A DNA stretch of 64,000 bases from Trichosporon coremiiforme (Eukaryota; Basidiomycota; Tremellomycetes; Trichosporonales; Trichosporonaceae), in NCBI GenBank assembly GCA_039545355.1, contig BCJJ01000014.1, forward strand, positions 313,914 through 377,913, read 5' to 3'. The position numbers and the translations under genes were made by a program. A model generated the notes under the pieces. The model was not told the DNA's origin. It searched no databases and worked only from the letters and a program-made list of their open reading frames with translations. Of this stretch, positions 1-10,723 are shown one piece after another (the first letter of the stretch is position 1; each line of letters begins with the position of its first letter).

Positions 1-5
1 CGGTC

Positions 6-3000
6 ATGGGCCCGTCTCATCACCACCCCCGACCGCCGCATGAGCACCAGCAGCACTACCAGCAGCCCCCGCCTCACCAGCACCCGCACCAGGTCTACTC
101 GAGTAACGCTGCTGCCTCGACTTCCAGTGTCGCTCTCGCCGGCCCCGGTCCCTCGTCGTCTTCCTCGGCGTACCCCTACCAGCAGTCGAACCACTCGAAC
201 GCTTCCAACATTTACCTGCACCCGGCTTCCAGTTCCCAACGGTCTTTGGAATCTTACCCCCAGCAGCCTCCACTCTACCGGCACACACGACCACCCGTTC
301 CGACAGGGTCTCAGGCGCTGTCCCTTTCACTTTCGCAGAACTCGCAAGGTCCTTCGCCATCGTCGACTTCATATCTTCCGACGCCGCCGCTGCAAGCTCC
401 CGGACCAGCCGGACCACCACTAGCAGGACAGCACAAGTTCCTGCAGCAGCAGCAACAGCCCTGGCAGGGTGGTGCACCCCCACCTCACCACTATGAATAT
501 TCGCGACCGGCACCCCTGCAACCCGCACCGCCCGCACACCGCTCTTCGAACTCGCATCTCCCGTCTCCGCTGGAACCTCCCTCTCGTCGAAGCTCTGCCA
601 GCGGCGCCGCCATGGCCATGCAGCACCAGCGATCACGGCCACCGTACGACGACGGCCGAGTGGGCATCGAGGACCCATGTGAGTGTCTGAAACATTTAGC
701 ATTTCATCCCCCCATCCCTCGAGCGGGAAGGTGTTGTAGTCATTATGCTGACGTCAAAGGTTCCGATCGCAAGTACACTGAAATCAAGATGCTCGGTGAC
801 GGGTCCTTCGGCACCGTCTGGCTCTGCGACTGGCACTCCCCGGTCCGGCCAGAGGTCATGCTGAGCGCCATGCAGTGCGGCGCCGGCGCCCGATCGGAGT
901 GGACGGGCAAGCGTCTCGTCGCCGTCAAGCGCATGAAGCGCGTGTGGGAGGGCGGATGGGCCCAGGCGAAGACTCTGGGCGAGCTTGTTGTGAGTAGCAA
1001 CAAACACAACTGCGGTACACGCATTGCACGCGTCACACGCATCATCAGCACACACAACGCGCGCGCACACAACAGTGTCATCAATGACGGAAACGAATGC
1101 ATGCTGACGCGTTACCACAGTCTCTGCGCAAACTCTCGCCGCACCCTGCCATCATCCCGCTTTACGACGCATTCATCTCGCCGACAAATGGCGGGCTCTT
1201 TTTTGTGTTTGAGTGCATGGAGGGAAACCTTTATCAGTTGACAAAGTCACGTAAGGGCAAACCTTTCGTCGCCGGACTCATCGCGAGCTGCTTCCACCAG
1301 CTCGTCGGCGGCCTGCACCACATTCACCGCAATGGCTACTTCCATCGCGACCTCAAGCCCGAAAACTTGCTTGTCACGACGACCGGGCTGTGTGACTATC
1401 TCACGGCTCCTGCGCTGAGGGAGATCAACGAGCGCCGCAAGCTGGGCTACCACGACGACTCGGCTGCTGTCAATCTCACGGCCGACAAGCTAGAGAGTGA
1501 CGTTCAGGTCATCATCAAATTGGCCGACTTTGGTCTCGCTAGGGCGATTGACTCGACTCCGCCCTACACCGAGTACGTGTCGACGCGATGGTACCGCGCC
1601 CCCGAGGTTCTTCTGCGCTCGCCCCAGTACGGCGCACCGGTTGACATGTGGGCGCTGGGCACAATCCTCGCTGAGGTCATCAACCTCAAGCCCCTGTTCC
1701 CTGGCGTCAGCGAGCACGACCAGGTGTACCGCATCGCAGAGAGCCTGGGTGAACCGAGCGACGAGTTTGGCGTCGACGAGCGTGGCCGCCCCATCGGTGG
1801 TGGCGCGTGGAGCACTGGCGTCAAGATGTCCAAGAAGATGGGCTTTCAGTTCCCGAAGAAGGCGCCCAAGCACTTCAACTCGCTGTTCCCGAAGACGACG
1901 CCCATGTCGCTCATCGACTGCATCGCCGATCTGCTGCGCTACGACCCGAAGCGCCGTATCACCGCGGCTCAGTGCACGAACCACCCGTACTTCCACGAGA
2001 CGCTGCCTCACATCCGCCAAACGCCGCTCATTCCAGAGATTCCTTTCCATGTCGGTCAGCCGCCCCGCGGTCAGCGCCAATCTCGCCAACCGGCGCCCGC
2101 CGCTGCGCCCCAGCAGCAGCAGCCTCCTCAGCAGGCGGCGCAGGCCCAGTCTCAGCCGTCTGCTCCTGCTTCTGACGCTGCCCGCGCCCCTGCCCCGCAG
2201 CATCTCCGCGTCCAGGCACCTCAGCACATGTCCATCCCGCCGCCGCAGGTCTCGCCTGTCGAGATCAGGACGCCCGAGCAGGCCGCTCAGATGCAGCAGC
2301 AGCAGTCGCACCTGTTCCCCGCCGCTGTTCCTCTGCAGCGCGAGGGCTCGGCCGCCTCTGCCATCGTGCACCAGCTGCGGGCGCTCGAGATGCCCCGCGA
2401 CGAGCTCAGCCCGTACCGCCGCCGCGGTTCCGATGACAGGCGTTCGTCGATGGCCCAGTCCATGGCCGTCGGCACGCCTGGCGGCTCGCCCTCGAACCCG
2501 TCGTACGTCAGCCTCCTGTCGACTGCCAACCTCGACCGTGTCGCGCACCCGAGCCAGCAGTACCAGCAGCAGTCTGACCGTGCCCCTCCCCATGTCCTTG
2601 CGTACGTCAACCAGCAGGCGGCCTACCACCGCCAGCAGGCCACGGACTCGGGCACGCTCTCGACTCCCAGCCTCGTCGCCTTTGAGCACGGTGCCTCGCC
2701 CCGCGGCTCGTACCACCAGGACATGTCTAGCCCGCAGTCCGAGTCGACGACGCCGTCGCCGCTGCACCCCGCCAGCCCGGACGACACCAACGTGTCTCTC
2801 CCGACTGTGCCGGTTTCGCAGCTGCAGTCGAAGAAGAACGGCAAGTGGGCCTTTGGCTCGGTGTCGCGCAAGAACTTGTCGAGCATCAAGGAGGCGCTGC
2901 CGCACCCTGGCCTGAAGCGTACGCAGTCTGGCAGCCGAGCTCAGGACCGCGAGGGCGCTCCTCCCCCTGCGGAGAAACCGCTCACGAAGAAGGAGCAGGA

Positions 3001-3754
3001 GCGCGAGCTCGCTCTGGCCAAGCGTGAGGCTGCGGACCGCGCGCAGAAGGAGCGCGCCCGCGCCGTGCTCGCCAAGCGTAACCAGCTCATCGCCGAGATT
3101 GGCTCCAAGCCGACCGACGTGCACTTCAACTACGAGCACGGCTCGTCACGCACCAACCTACACAGCTACGACATGGGCTCGTACGAACTCATTAACAGCA
3201 GCAGCTCTCTTGCCGTCAACGGCTCGGGCCCCGAATCGGACGACGACGCGAGCAGCCGCTCCAAGGCGCGGAAGACGACCGAGGACGACGACCACTCCTC
3301 GCTGGGCCGGTACAAGGGCCGCGCCGTCGTCAACGGCTCGCACTCTGACAGCCGTCGTCTGCGCGACGTCTGGCCCGAAGCCTCGCACGGCAGCCAGCGC
3401 CGCCCCTCTGGCCCGCAGGCGTACTCGTACCGCGGCAACAACTCGCGCTCAACCCCGAGCTTGCCCGGTCACTGGACGGGAAGCGAGTCCTCGCTTGCGA
3501 GCCAGTGGGCGATCAACGCGAATGTCGCCTCGGAGTCCTGCCTCATCAAGAGCCAGCACCTGCCGTACCAGACTGGGCCCCGCCCCGTCTCGGACCTCTA
3601 CACGTATGCGCCGCAGCACAACCGCTCGCATCACGGCCCGCACCACCAGCACGCGCCGTACCACATGCCCGTGTCGCCAACGCAGGCCCTGCCCCCCTTC
3701 AGCACGATTGCGGAGGTGGCCGACCACAAGGGAGAGTCGACGCATGCTCTCTGA
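6..3754 (+). CDS. CRK1: Crk1/Ime2-type (MAK/RCK family) Ser/Thr protein kinase
   Basis: Three exons: 6-678, 760-989, 1121-3754, giving about 1178 residues. The frame is open to the left edge, so the true start may lie upstream. A His/Pro/Gln/Ser-rich N-terminal extension of about 225 residues precedes the kinase domain (about 229-590). Visible motifs are the Gly loop GDGSFG, HRDLKPEN (catalytic Asp about 378), DFG (437-439) and a TEY activation motif (451-453) followed by RWYRAPE. About 45 extra residues sit between HRDLKPEN and DFG, as in fungal Ime2/Crk1 kinases. The tail is long and Gln/Ser/Pro-rich, with a charged, probably coiled-coil segment near positions 2970-3110. In related fungi this family controls meiosis, mating and stress output in parallel with MAPK cascades. 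Both introns have a CTGAC branch-point motif; the first is 81 nt and in frame. The family call is firm; CRK1 as the exact orthologue is inferred. Confidence 0.88.
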
Positions 3755-4452
3755 TTTAACTTCTTGTCACCCCAGAGGTCAACTTGTTATACCTAGACAC
3801 CCTTCTTCTTTTCTCTACCAACAGCATTTTTCTCGCCTCCAACCAACCGAATACACAAGCATCCAAAGATACCCTCCGTCCTGCATACACTCAGACAAGA
3901 CACCCCAACCAACCAGCATTTCATCAACTTTTCTCATTAGCATTTCAACCACAACCGCACACATACACACTATAGCATCTAGTTGGCCCTTTGCGGCTGA
4001 TGAATTATATCTTTTCATCTGTATCTCTACAAAGTCCGGGGCGCGTTGCAAGTTTTCCGATCACTGGCAGGCAGGGTGTATGAGGGGCATGGCACAGAAT
4101 ATACATGGGTTGGGGTTGGGACTGATCTTGACTGACTACTGGCTACGGTGTGATCGCGACTGGGGTATAGATATGGTCTTGGGCTCCGTCTCTCTGCTCT
4201 CCCTCTCCTCCCTCTCCTCCTCCCCGTCCTCCTTCTCCTCTCCGCGCTCTCTAGTGCTCAAAGGCTGGCTCAAGCTTACTCAGGCCGGCTGGCTCAAGCT
4301 TACTCAGGCCGACCGACTCAAGCTTACTCAGGCCGACCAACTCAAGCTTACTCAGGCCGACCGACTCAAGCTTACTCAGGCCGACCGACTCAAGCTTACT
4401 CAGGCCGACCGACTCAAGTCAGCTCGGGCTCGCTGCGCTCGCCCATCGCTGG
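3755..4452. other. Convergent intergenic region, CRK1 to arrestin gene
   Basis: Holds the 3' ends of two convergent genes. Sequence is A/C-rich to about 3970, then a CT-rich stretch (about 4190-4250), then the 24-bp minisatellite annotated separately. No conserved protein-coding gene is recognisable. Confidence 0.7.
4263..4430. repeat. 24-bp tandem repeat (minisatellite), 6 good units plus one degenerate
   Basis: Units start at 4263, 4287, 4311, 4335, 4359, 4383 and 4407. The core CTCAAGCTTACTCAGGCC is identical in the first six. The six-base spacer is GGCTGG in the first two units and GACCGA or GACCAA in the rest. The last unit diverges after CTCAAG. Each good unit has an AAGCTT site. The array begins 22 bp before the end of the arrestin gene's likely 3' UTR side and ends 22 bp from the arrestin stop codon. 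Confidence 0.95.
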
Positions 4453-6778
4453 CTAAGAGTACGCAGGCGGCCCCCCGCTCGGCGTCCCAAAGTACCCGGG
4501 CGGCAGATCGGATGGCCCCCCGGTACTCCTAGCCTGGACGCCGACAGCCTCGGCCGCCTCGCTCGCGTCGAAACTCGGCGGATGTTCCTCGTCCACACTG
4601 AGCGGCGCGAGGGCGGGGGACAGGCGCATGTCGGGGGGTCGTTGGCGCGCGCGCGTGCGTGCTTCGTAGGATTGCGGGTCGTACTCGTTTCCATACGGCT
4701 CGGCGTAGGGCTCGGCGTAGGGCTCGGCGTAGGGTTCGGCGTAGGGTTGCGGGGGCTGTGGTTCGTACGTCTGCTCGTAGGCTGGTTGCGTGTATTCTTC
4801 TGGCGGCGGGGCTCTGTAGTCTGAAGGAGGTTGGTCATATTGCCCCCCACCTTGGCGTCGATAGCCGAACCCCGGAAGCGCGGGGAGACTGGGCTCGTCT
4901 ATCCCCGGGGGCAGGTCGTCGTGCATGTCGATCACGCGCTGCTCGAGCCCGAGCTGCTGCATGAGCTGCGCGGGGCTGCGGACTTCCGTGCTGAGACCCA
5001 ATCGCGCAGCCATGTCCTCCACCACTGTCGTCGGTCTCAGGTCGTCGCCATCGCGTGGCGGGTCCATGGCGCTCTCGACCCCGAAACTCGCCGCTGCGGG
5101 CGGCGGCGCCTCGCTGAACGTCTCGTAGCCGTCGTACTCTACCCAACTGTCCAGTTCCCCGCCAGGATTGCTCCCCGACGCCTCTGGGCTCAGGACGGAA
5201 CTGGGCACAGCCGAATCCGGGGCAAAGTCGACGGGCACTAGGCGAGCCGATGCGACGCCGGGAGCGAGCGGCGCACAGCCTGCGCGGGCGGCGGCTTCAG
5301 ACTCCGTGAATGTCGGCAGCGTGCTGGGCCCAGCGTCCCCCTCGAAGGGCGGGGGCAGGTCGGCCTCGCCCGCCCGCGTTGTGCCGCCTTCGCCGACGAC
5401 GTCGAGCCCCTTGCGGCGGTATGCCTCGCGCGCATCGCTCGAGGCGCTCGGGTCCGCGGCGCCCAGTTCCGGCTGCAGGCCGCGCTCGATCACGACTGTC
5501 GCGGGCTCGTGCCATGCCCCGGGGCGGATGGTGAGAGGGAGCTCGACGCTCCAGTCCTCCTGCGCCGTCGCCGTCGCCGTCGCGCTGGAGGGACCCGCAG
5601 CGTTAGACGAGGTCGAAGCTTGCGGACCCTGGTGGCCCTGTGCGAAACCCAGCTGGGCCCGGATCACGAACGAGATTCGGTGATACGCCGTGTTGGCCGT
5701 GACTTCGTCGCGCACTCCTTGGAGTGCAGAGGCATGCGAGGTGGGCAGGTGGAAGAGGACGCGCAGCGGCTTGTCCTTGCCCGGATACCGAAGTCCCTTG
5801 CCCGTCGAGTGCAGCGAGGTCGTGCGCACATAAGCACGGCCTTGGGGCGGGGTGATCTCGACGCGGCGCACGAGGTCGACGCGCACTCGCCGCAGACCGC
5901 GGAGACTCTCGGCCGGGTCGGGCTGGGAGGCTAGTCCCGCCACTGTCGTGCGCGCACGCTGCATCGGACGTACCTCCACACCGAGACGGAGCGCGTCGCC
6001 GAGGCGCGGACTGACGTCGTCCACGACTAGACGCGTGCGCACGCCCCCGCGCTCGAGCGAGACTTCGTCCGGATGCCGCGACTCGGCCTCGGCGGGGAGG
6101 TCGGGCGGGATACCCTCGATCACTGTCGTGCTCGTGATGACCTGTCCGGAGACGAGGGTGAGCTCGACGTCCAGCGCCCAGCGCACTGCGCCTACTGACG
6201 CGAGGTCGAGCGTTCCCGGCAGCGGAGAGCCGGACGGCAGCGTCGCTGGCAGGGGGACGGCGAAGCGGTGCGACAGCGGAAAGGGGATGTTCTCTGTCCC
6301 GCCTGATTCGGGGGGATAAAGGACCTGCGCGTTTGCGTCGAGCAGCTCTACGTCGGGATAAGCGGGGAGCGAGTCCGTCAAGCGCGCGGTCACCGTTCTG
6401 TTTGTCAGCTATAATCCGGAGACAAACGTGAGCTCGGACAAGAGCGTAGAGTGTCGCCGAAACCATGCCTCGCTGACACACGCTGGTGGAGGCCACTCAC
6501 AGCTTGGACACGCTCCGGACGCGCGCCTCGCCTATGCCCTTGACGTACACCTCGCCCTGGAGGGTGCGGCCCCAGAAGAAGCTCGATGCGTCGGGTAAGG
6601 GCACGACGAGGATCTGCGGCTGCGTCGCGGTGTACGTTGGCGGCGGGCCCGGGGGACCGGCAGGCGAGTTGGGCGCTGGGCCCAGCTCTGCCGGCGGTGC
6701 TGAGGCAGCGTCGGTGTCGGTCTCGGCGTCGGGCGGCGGGCCGGCTGTGCTCGAGGCGGGAGGATGGGGGTCGGCCAT
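4453..6778 (-). CDS. Arrestin-like trafficking adaptor (ART/Rim8-like) with PPxY motifs
   Basis: Two exons on the minus strand: 6778-6501 and 6397-4453, with a 103-nt intron (CTGAC branch point), giving 740 residues. The start is the ATG at 6778 in an ACAATGG context. The N-terminal arrestin fold is seen in the segment running LVVPLPDASSFFWGRTLQGEVYV across the splice into VELLDANAQVLYPP, followed by a C-terminal arrestin half with the WALDVELTLVSG and VRRVEI strands. Three PPxY motifs are visible: PPTY near residue 35, and PPGY and PPAY in the last 20 residues. In fungi PPxY arrestins bind WW domains of the Rsp5/Nedd4 ubiquitin ligase and direct endocytosis of plasma-membrane transporters. 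The C-terminal third is Pro/Tyr-rich and disordered, with a YAEP repeat. Which transporter it serves cannot be told. Confidence 0.82.
4687..4746 (-). repeat. 12-bp coding repeat (YAEP units) in the arrestin gene
   Basis: CTCGGCGTAGGG or TTCGGCGTAGGG repeats about five times on the plus strand. On the coding strand it gives consecutive Tyr-Ala-Glu-Pro units in the disordered tail. Length variation here would keep the reading frame. Confidence 0.9.
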
Positions 6779-7203
6779 TGTGCTGGCTTGCAGCTTGAGG
6801 TGAGCCGGGGAGAGTGATGGGTGATGGGTTGGAAGGGAGTGTGCAGTGTCAATAATGGCCATGATGCTGACAGAGCTGGTTACGCGGGGATGTGCGGGCA
6901 GACTTGGCCACTGGGCTGAAACACGTGGCAGACATGGACCCTCCCCCTCGGGCTCGACTGCGACGTCAGGTCAGATCCAGCGCCGTAACATCTCTGCACC
7001 GCACACCCGCACGCACGCGCACGCACACGCACACTTGGCAACCGCTCGCAACGCTTATCCGTCCCCAATCGCTTCGTCCCGCACAGCTTTTCCCTCTCCC
7101 ACCCCCATGTCAAGGCACGCATCACCCACGTCGCTCACTCGTCATACCCGTACAGATCACAGTATGCATACAACGAAACCCGTGAATGTATCATGTCGGC
7201 TCT
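6779..7203. other. Intergenic, tandem minus-strand genes
   Basis: Upstream of the arrestin gene and downstream of SEC9. It contains a short CACACGCAC-type run near 7005-7035 and nothing that looks coding. Confidence 0.6.
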
Positions 7204-8546
7204 CTACTTGATCAGCTTGAGGCGGTCCGTGTTCATCGACACCTTGATGTTCAGGTCGTCCGTCTTGTCCGTGATCTTGCCGATACGCTTGTTCTGCGTG
7301 TCCACCTCGGACCCCATCGCAGTCGAAATGCTCTTCAGGCGCTTCGAAATGTCCAGCATCTCGTTCAGGTTCTCGTCCAGCTCGTCCTCGAGCTCGTCGT
7401 CAGACGCAGTCGCATCAAACTGGTACCGCTGGCGCTGCAGGCGGCGGTCCGCACGCAGCGACGGGTCCTGGAGCCCGCGCTCGTTCGCGGCCTCGCCCAA
7501 GCGGCGGCGCGAGTCCTGCACGTCGCGCATCGCACGCGCGCGGTCCTCCCGCTCCATGTTGTGACGCTCGAGAATCTTCTGCTCCTTCGCTTGCCGCTTG
7601 CCCTCCTTGTTGAACACGATCGCTGGGCGGAAGATGCTGCGGTTCAGGACCTTGAGCTCCTGCGCCTTGTCCTCGGCGCGCTGGTTGTTCGCCTTGGCCA
7701 TGTCGAGGTGACGCTCCGAGTTGGCGAGGCGCTCAGACTGGTCGCCGAGACGGGCCATCGTGCCACGGGCCGTCTCCTCGGCTTCACGGGCCATACGAAG
7801 AGCGTTTCTGTTTCGTCAGTGGTCGCATTCCAGGGACATTCTGCAACCCATTCGCCACTGGCTCCCGCGTCGTGCACGAACCCTGCCTCACAGCACCTCC
7901 ACCGCTCATCGGTAGGGCTGAGACAACTCGAGACAACTCACCGGGTGCTCTGCAGCGAGTCCTGCTTGGTCTCGCGCATGCTCTGCTTGATGCCCTCGAT
8001 CTCCTCGTCCTCGTCAAAATCCTCCTCGAGCTCACGGCCCTGGTAACCGTACTCGCGGCGTCGGGGAGCCGGGATCTCGCCATCGCCCTGCGAGGCGCCG
8101 ATGCCGCCGAAGAGCTCAGCGCGCGCAGCGTCCTCCTCGGTCGCGTAGGACGGGGGACGACCGCCTCCAGCACCAGGGGTGCCCTCGCGTGAGGGTACCT
8201 GGCCCTGCGGCTTCATGCCACCGAAGAGCTCGTTGCGGGCAGCGTCGTTGTCGCGGTCAGCCTGCGACGGGACACCCTTGCGAGCGTAGGGGTTGTTCGG
8301 GTTCGAGCCCATCTGGCGGTCGGCCTGGACGGCGGCGTACGGATCCTTGTGCTCGCGGGGCTGGTAGCCACCCTGCTGCGGAGGCGGACCATTGTTACGG
8401 CCACCTCCACCGTAGCTGTTCGACGTGTACGGGTCGGGGCGGCCGCCGCCGCGCATGGGCTGGGGCGAGGGTCGGCGGTCGGGGAAGCTTCCGGAAGGCT
8501 CGACGGGAGGAATGGTGAGAGCTTCCTTGCGCTTGAAGAAACCCAT
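7204..8546 (-). CDS. SEC9: Sec9/SNAP-25 type t-SNARE
   Basis: Two exons on the minus strand: 8546-7942 and 7807-7204, with a 134-nt intron, giving 402 residues. The N-terminal half is low-complexity, Gly/Pro/Asn-rich, and carries two copies of an A-A-R-x-E-L-F-G-G motif. Two SNARE helices follow. The first begins around ALRMAREAEETARGTM and continues to HLDMAKANNQRAEDKAQEL. The second is the C-terminal 65 residues, with a central Gln layer in EVDTQNKRIGKI. There is no transmembrane segment, as expected for SNAP-25 proteins. Sec9 pairs with syntaxin (Sso) and synaptobrevin (Snc) for exocytic fusion at the plasma membrane. The gene is divergent from the NCBP3-like gene across 442 bp. The call is strong. 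Confidence 0.92.
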
Positions 8547-8988
8547 GATGGTGGTGAAGTCGTGGAGGGTCGGGGGACAGGGAGTTAGAGGGCGGCGAAG
8601 GGCTCTGTTGTGGAGCTAGTGCAGGGAGAGGGAAGCGATGTGTCTATGGGGTCAAACTGGAAGAAACAAGTGAAGGACAGAGGGGTCGCAAGCGTTCTAT
8701 TATAGGATGGGCAAGACGGGAAGGGAATGAGGAAGAGCAGACAAAGCGTTGGTGCTGCGAGGTCTTGGAAAGATGTATCGATCGACGGTCCTCTGCGCCG
8801 CTCAAGAGGCGGTGTGAGGGCAAGTGGTGACCCTGACTAGTCTGGACGCCCACGCGAGATGCCTGCGAGCCGCCCACGTGCTAGTGTCAGCCTCACTTTT
8901 GTTGCTGCTTCACCGTACCTACACACACCACAACGACGAAGCTGGGCTCGATTGTTTTCAACTCCATCCACTCACATCACATCCCAAA
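8547..8988. promoter_or_regulatory. Shared divergent promoter region, SEC9 and NCBP3-like gene
   Basis: This 442-bp gap separates two divergent start codons, so both promoters should lie here. A TATAATA-like sequence on the SEC9 side reads on the minus strand around 8695-8703. No other regulatory motif was identified. Confidence 0.5.
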
Positions 8989-10449
8989 ATGGACGAGTTC
9001 GGCGGACTCCCATACACCGACGAGGCCGCGGCCGCTGCGCAGGAGGCTCAGGCTGCTCAGGCCGCCGAGGCCTCCAACTCGATGGACGTCGACCACCCGT
9101 TGCTCGACCGCGCGCTCGATGACTACAACCCCCGCCCGCGCCGGCGGTCCCCGAGAGATCCTTCCGAGCCTGTGCCGGAGCACGTTCAGAGCCTGCTTGG
9201 ACGCATGGGGAAGGGCAAGGTGTACCTCATGGACGAGTCACCTGGCATCATTCACCACGATGGCGAGCTGCGTCTCAGCCGCGACCCGGTGCTGAGGAAG
9301 CTCGCGCGCGAGCTCGACAAGCAGGACCCGACACAATGGCTGAGTGAGTAGCGCGCGTGCAGAGGAGAGGCTCTTTGAGAGCTTTCTCCTTCTTCTCAAC
9401 CAAGCTAATGACAGCGATGGTGTCCGAGTCCGCCTCTAGCCCGATCCGGCCGAACGCGCTCTTCGTCTCCTCGACGCTGATTGAGCATATGTCGACGGCC
9501 AAGATCTTCACCTGGGCCTCTGAGCTGGGCGCGAAGCCGATGGGCATCGAGTGGCTGAACGACACGACTCTGATCCTGCTCTTCCAGTCGCCGGCTGCTG
9601 CTCTCCTCGGCCTCTCGCTGCTGTCCAAGGCCGGCTTCGACCCGACTGAGGGCGACGACCCTCTGCTCGAGCGCTCCGCTCACGGGTTCCCGATCAGCCT
9701 GCTCCCCCGTGCGGAGGCGCGGAGAGAGGACCGCGAGCGCGACCGAGACCGCGGTTCGCGCGAGGACAGGGAGGCGGAGCGGAGACGCGAGCTCGACCGA
9801 CAGCTCGACGAGGAGATGAAGGCGTACCGGAAAGAGACGGGGCAGGCCGAGCCTGAGCCAGCTGCCGAAAGCGAAGGCTCAAAGATGGCCGCCGACAAGC
9901 TGGAGACGGAGGAGCCCGTCCGCCGCCGTGGCCGCGGCGCCTTCACAGCCGACACGGGCGCGTTCGACGACAAGCCCGCGCACCCGCAATTCGCAGAGGG
10001 CGTCGACCCCTATGCGCGCGTGACGGTGCGGTATGCGCTGGAGGGCGACAACGCAAAGCGCAAAGGCGCGCGCGACTCGGCGTGGTACGCGAAACACGGC
10101 CGTGGCGCGGGTAAGGAGGTCGCGCCCCGCCGCGGATATCGGGACGAGCCGCGCAGTCTTGCCGATCGCGTTGGTACGAGGGGTGAGGGACGGGACCTGT
10201 CTCGCCGGATTCGGTCGAGTCCGTATGATCGCGATTACGAGCGCGCAGGTCGCGGAGACAGGGGCGACCGGCGCAGCCGTGTTGCGGACCTTGATGCCGA
10301 CCTTGATCGTATGCGCGGAGGACGGAGCCGCCGGCCGCAGCGGAATAAGGACGACTTGGACCGAGGTGAGTACAAGCTTCGGTACAGTACTTTGTGCTAA
10401 GCTGACGTCAGAACTTGATGAGATGTTCGCCAGCAGGAAGGAGGAGTGA
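8989..10449 (+). CDS. NCBP3-like nuclear cap-binding subunit
   Basis: Three exons: 8989-9343, 9415-10365, 10412-10449, giving 447 residues; introns are 71 and 46 nt. The start is the ATG in CAAAATGG. An acidic, Ala/Gln-rich N-terminus is followed by a folded RRM-like region around residues 119-190. That region includes NALFVSSTLIEHMSTAKIF and GIEWLNDTTLILLF, with the MST-x-I/V-F and EW-DD/ND-T/S pattern known from NCBP3 (formerly C17orf85). The second half is Arg/Asp/Glu-rich (RED type) and disordered, as in NCBP3. In animals NCBP3 binds mRNA cap with NCBP1 and helps mRNA export. The role here is inferred from family. Confidence 0.75.
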
Positions 10450-10723
10450 GGGCTGTGTGCAGGTGCCAAGAGTGTCACGTCAGCCTTGGACCGATGGGGT
10501 GGCACGAGGAGACAGATGAGTGGGAGCGAGGCGTCGCTCAACAGTAGCATGTAGTTTCATGAACAAGGGATAAGTAGCATTACACTTAGATGTACAAGCG
10601 GGGTATATCGTGACAGCGGGGTATAGTCTATCATAGTTCGTGAGCCCATGGTGGGAAGCGTTGTGTGTGTGTGGGGTATCGTGTATGTGTGTGTCGTGAT
10701 GAGTAGTGCGGAGTCGGTGGCCA

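Noticed and set aside
1490..3139. 549-codon minus-strand frame opposite the kinase tail
   Set aside because: Arg/Leu-rich antisense shadow of GC-rich kinase codons; no domain.
4263..4430. CRISPR-like array
   Set aside because: Units are contiguous with no unique spacers; it is a minisatellite in a eukaryotic genome.
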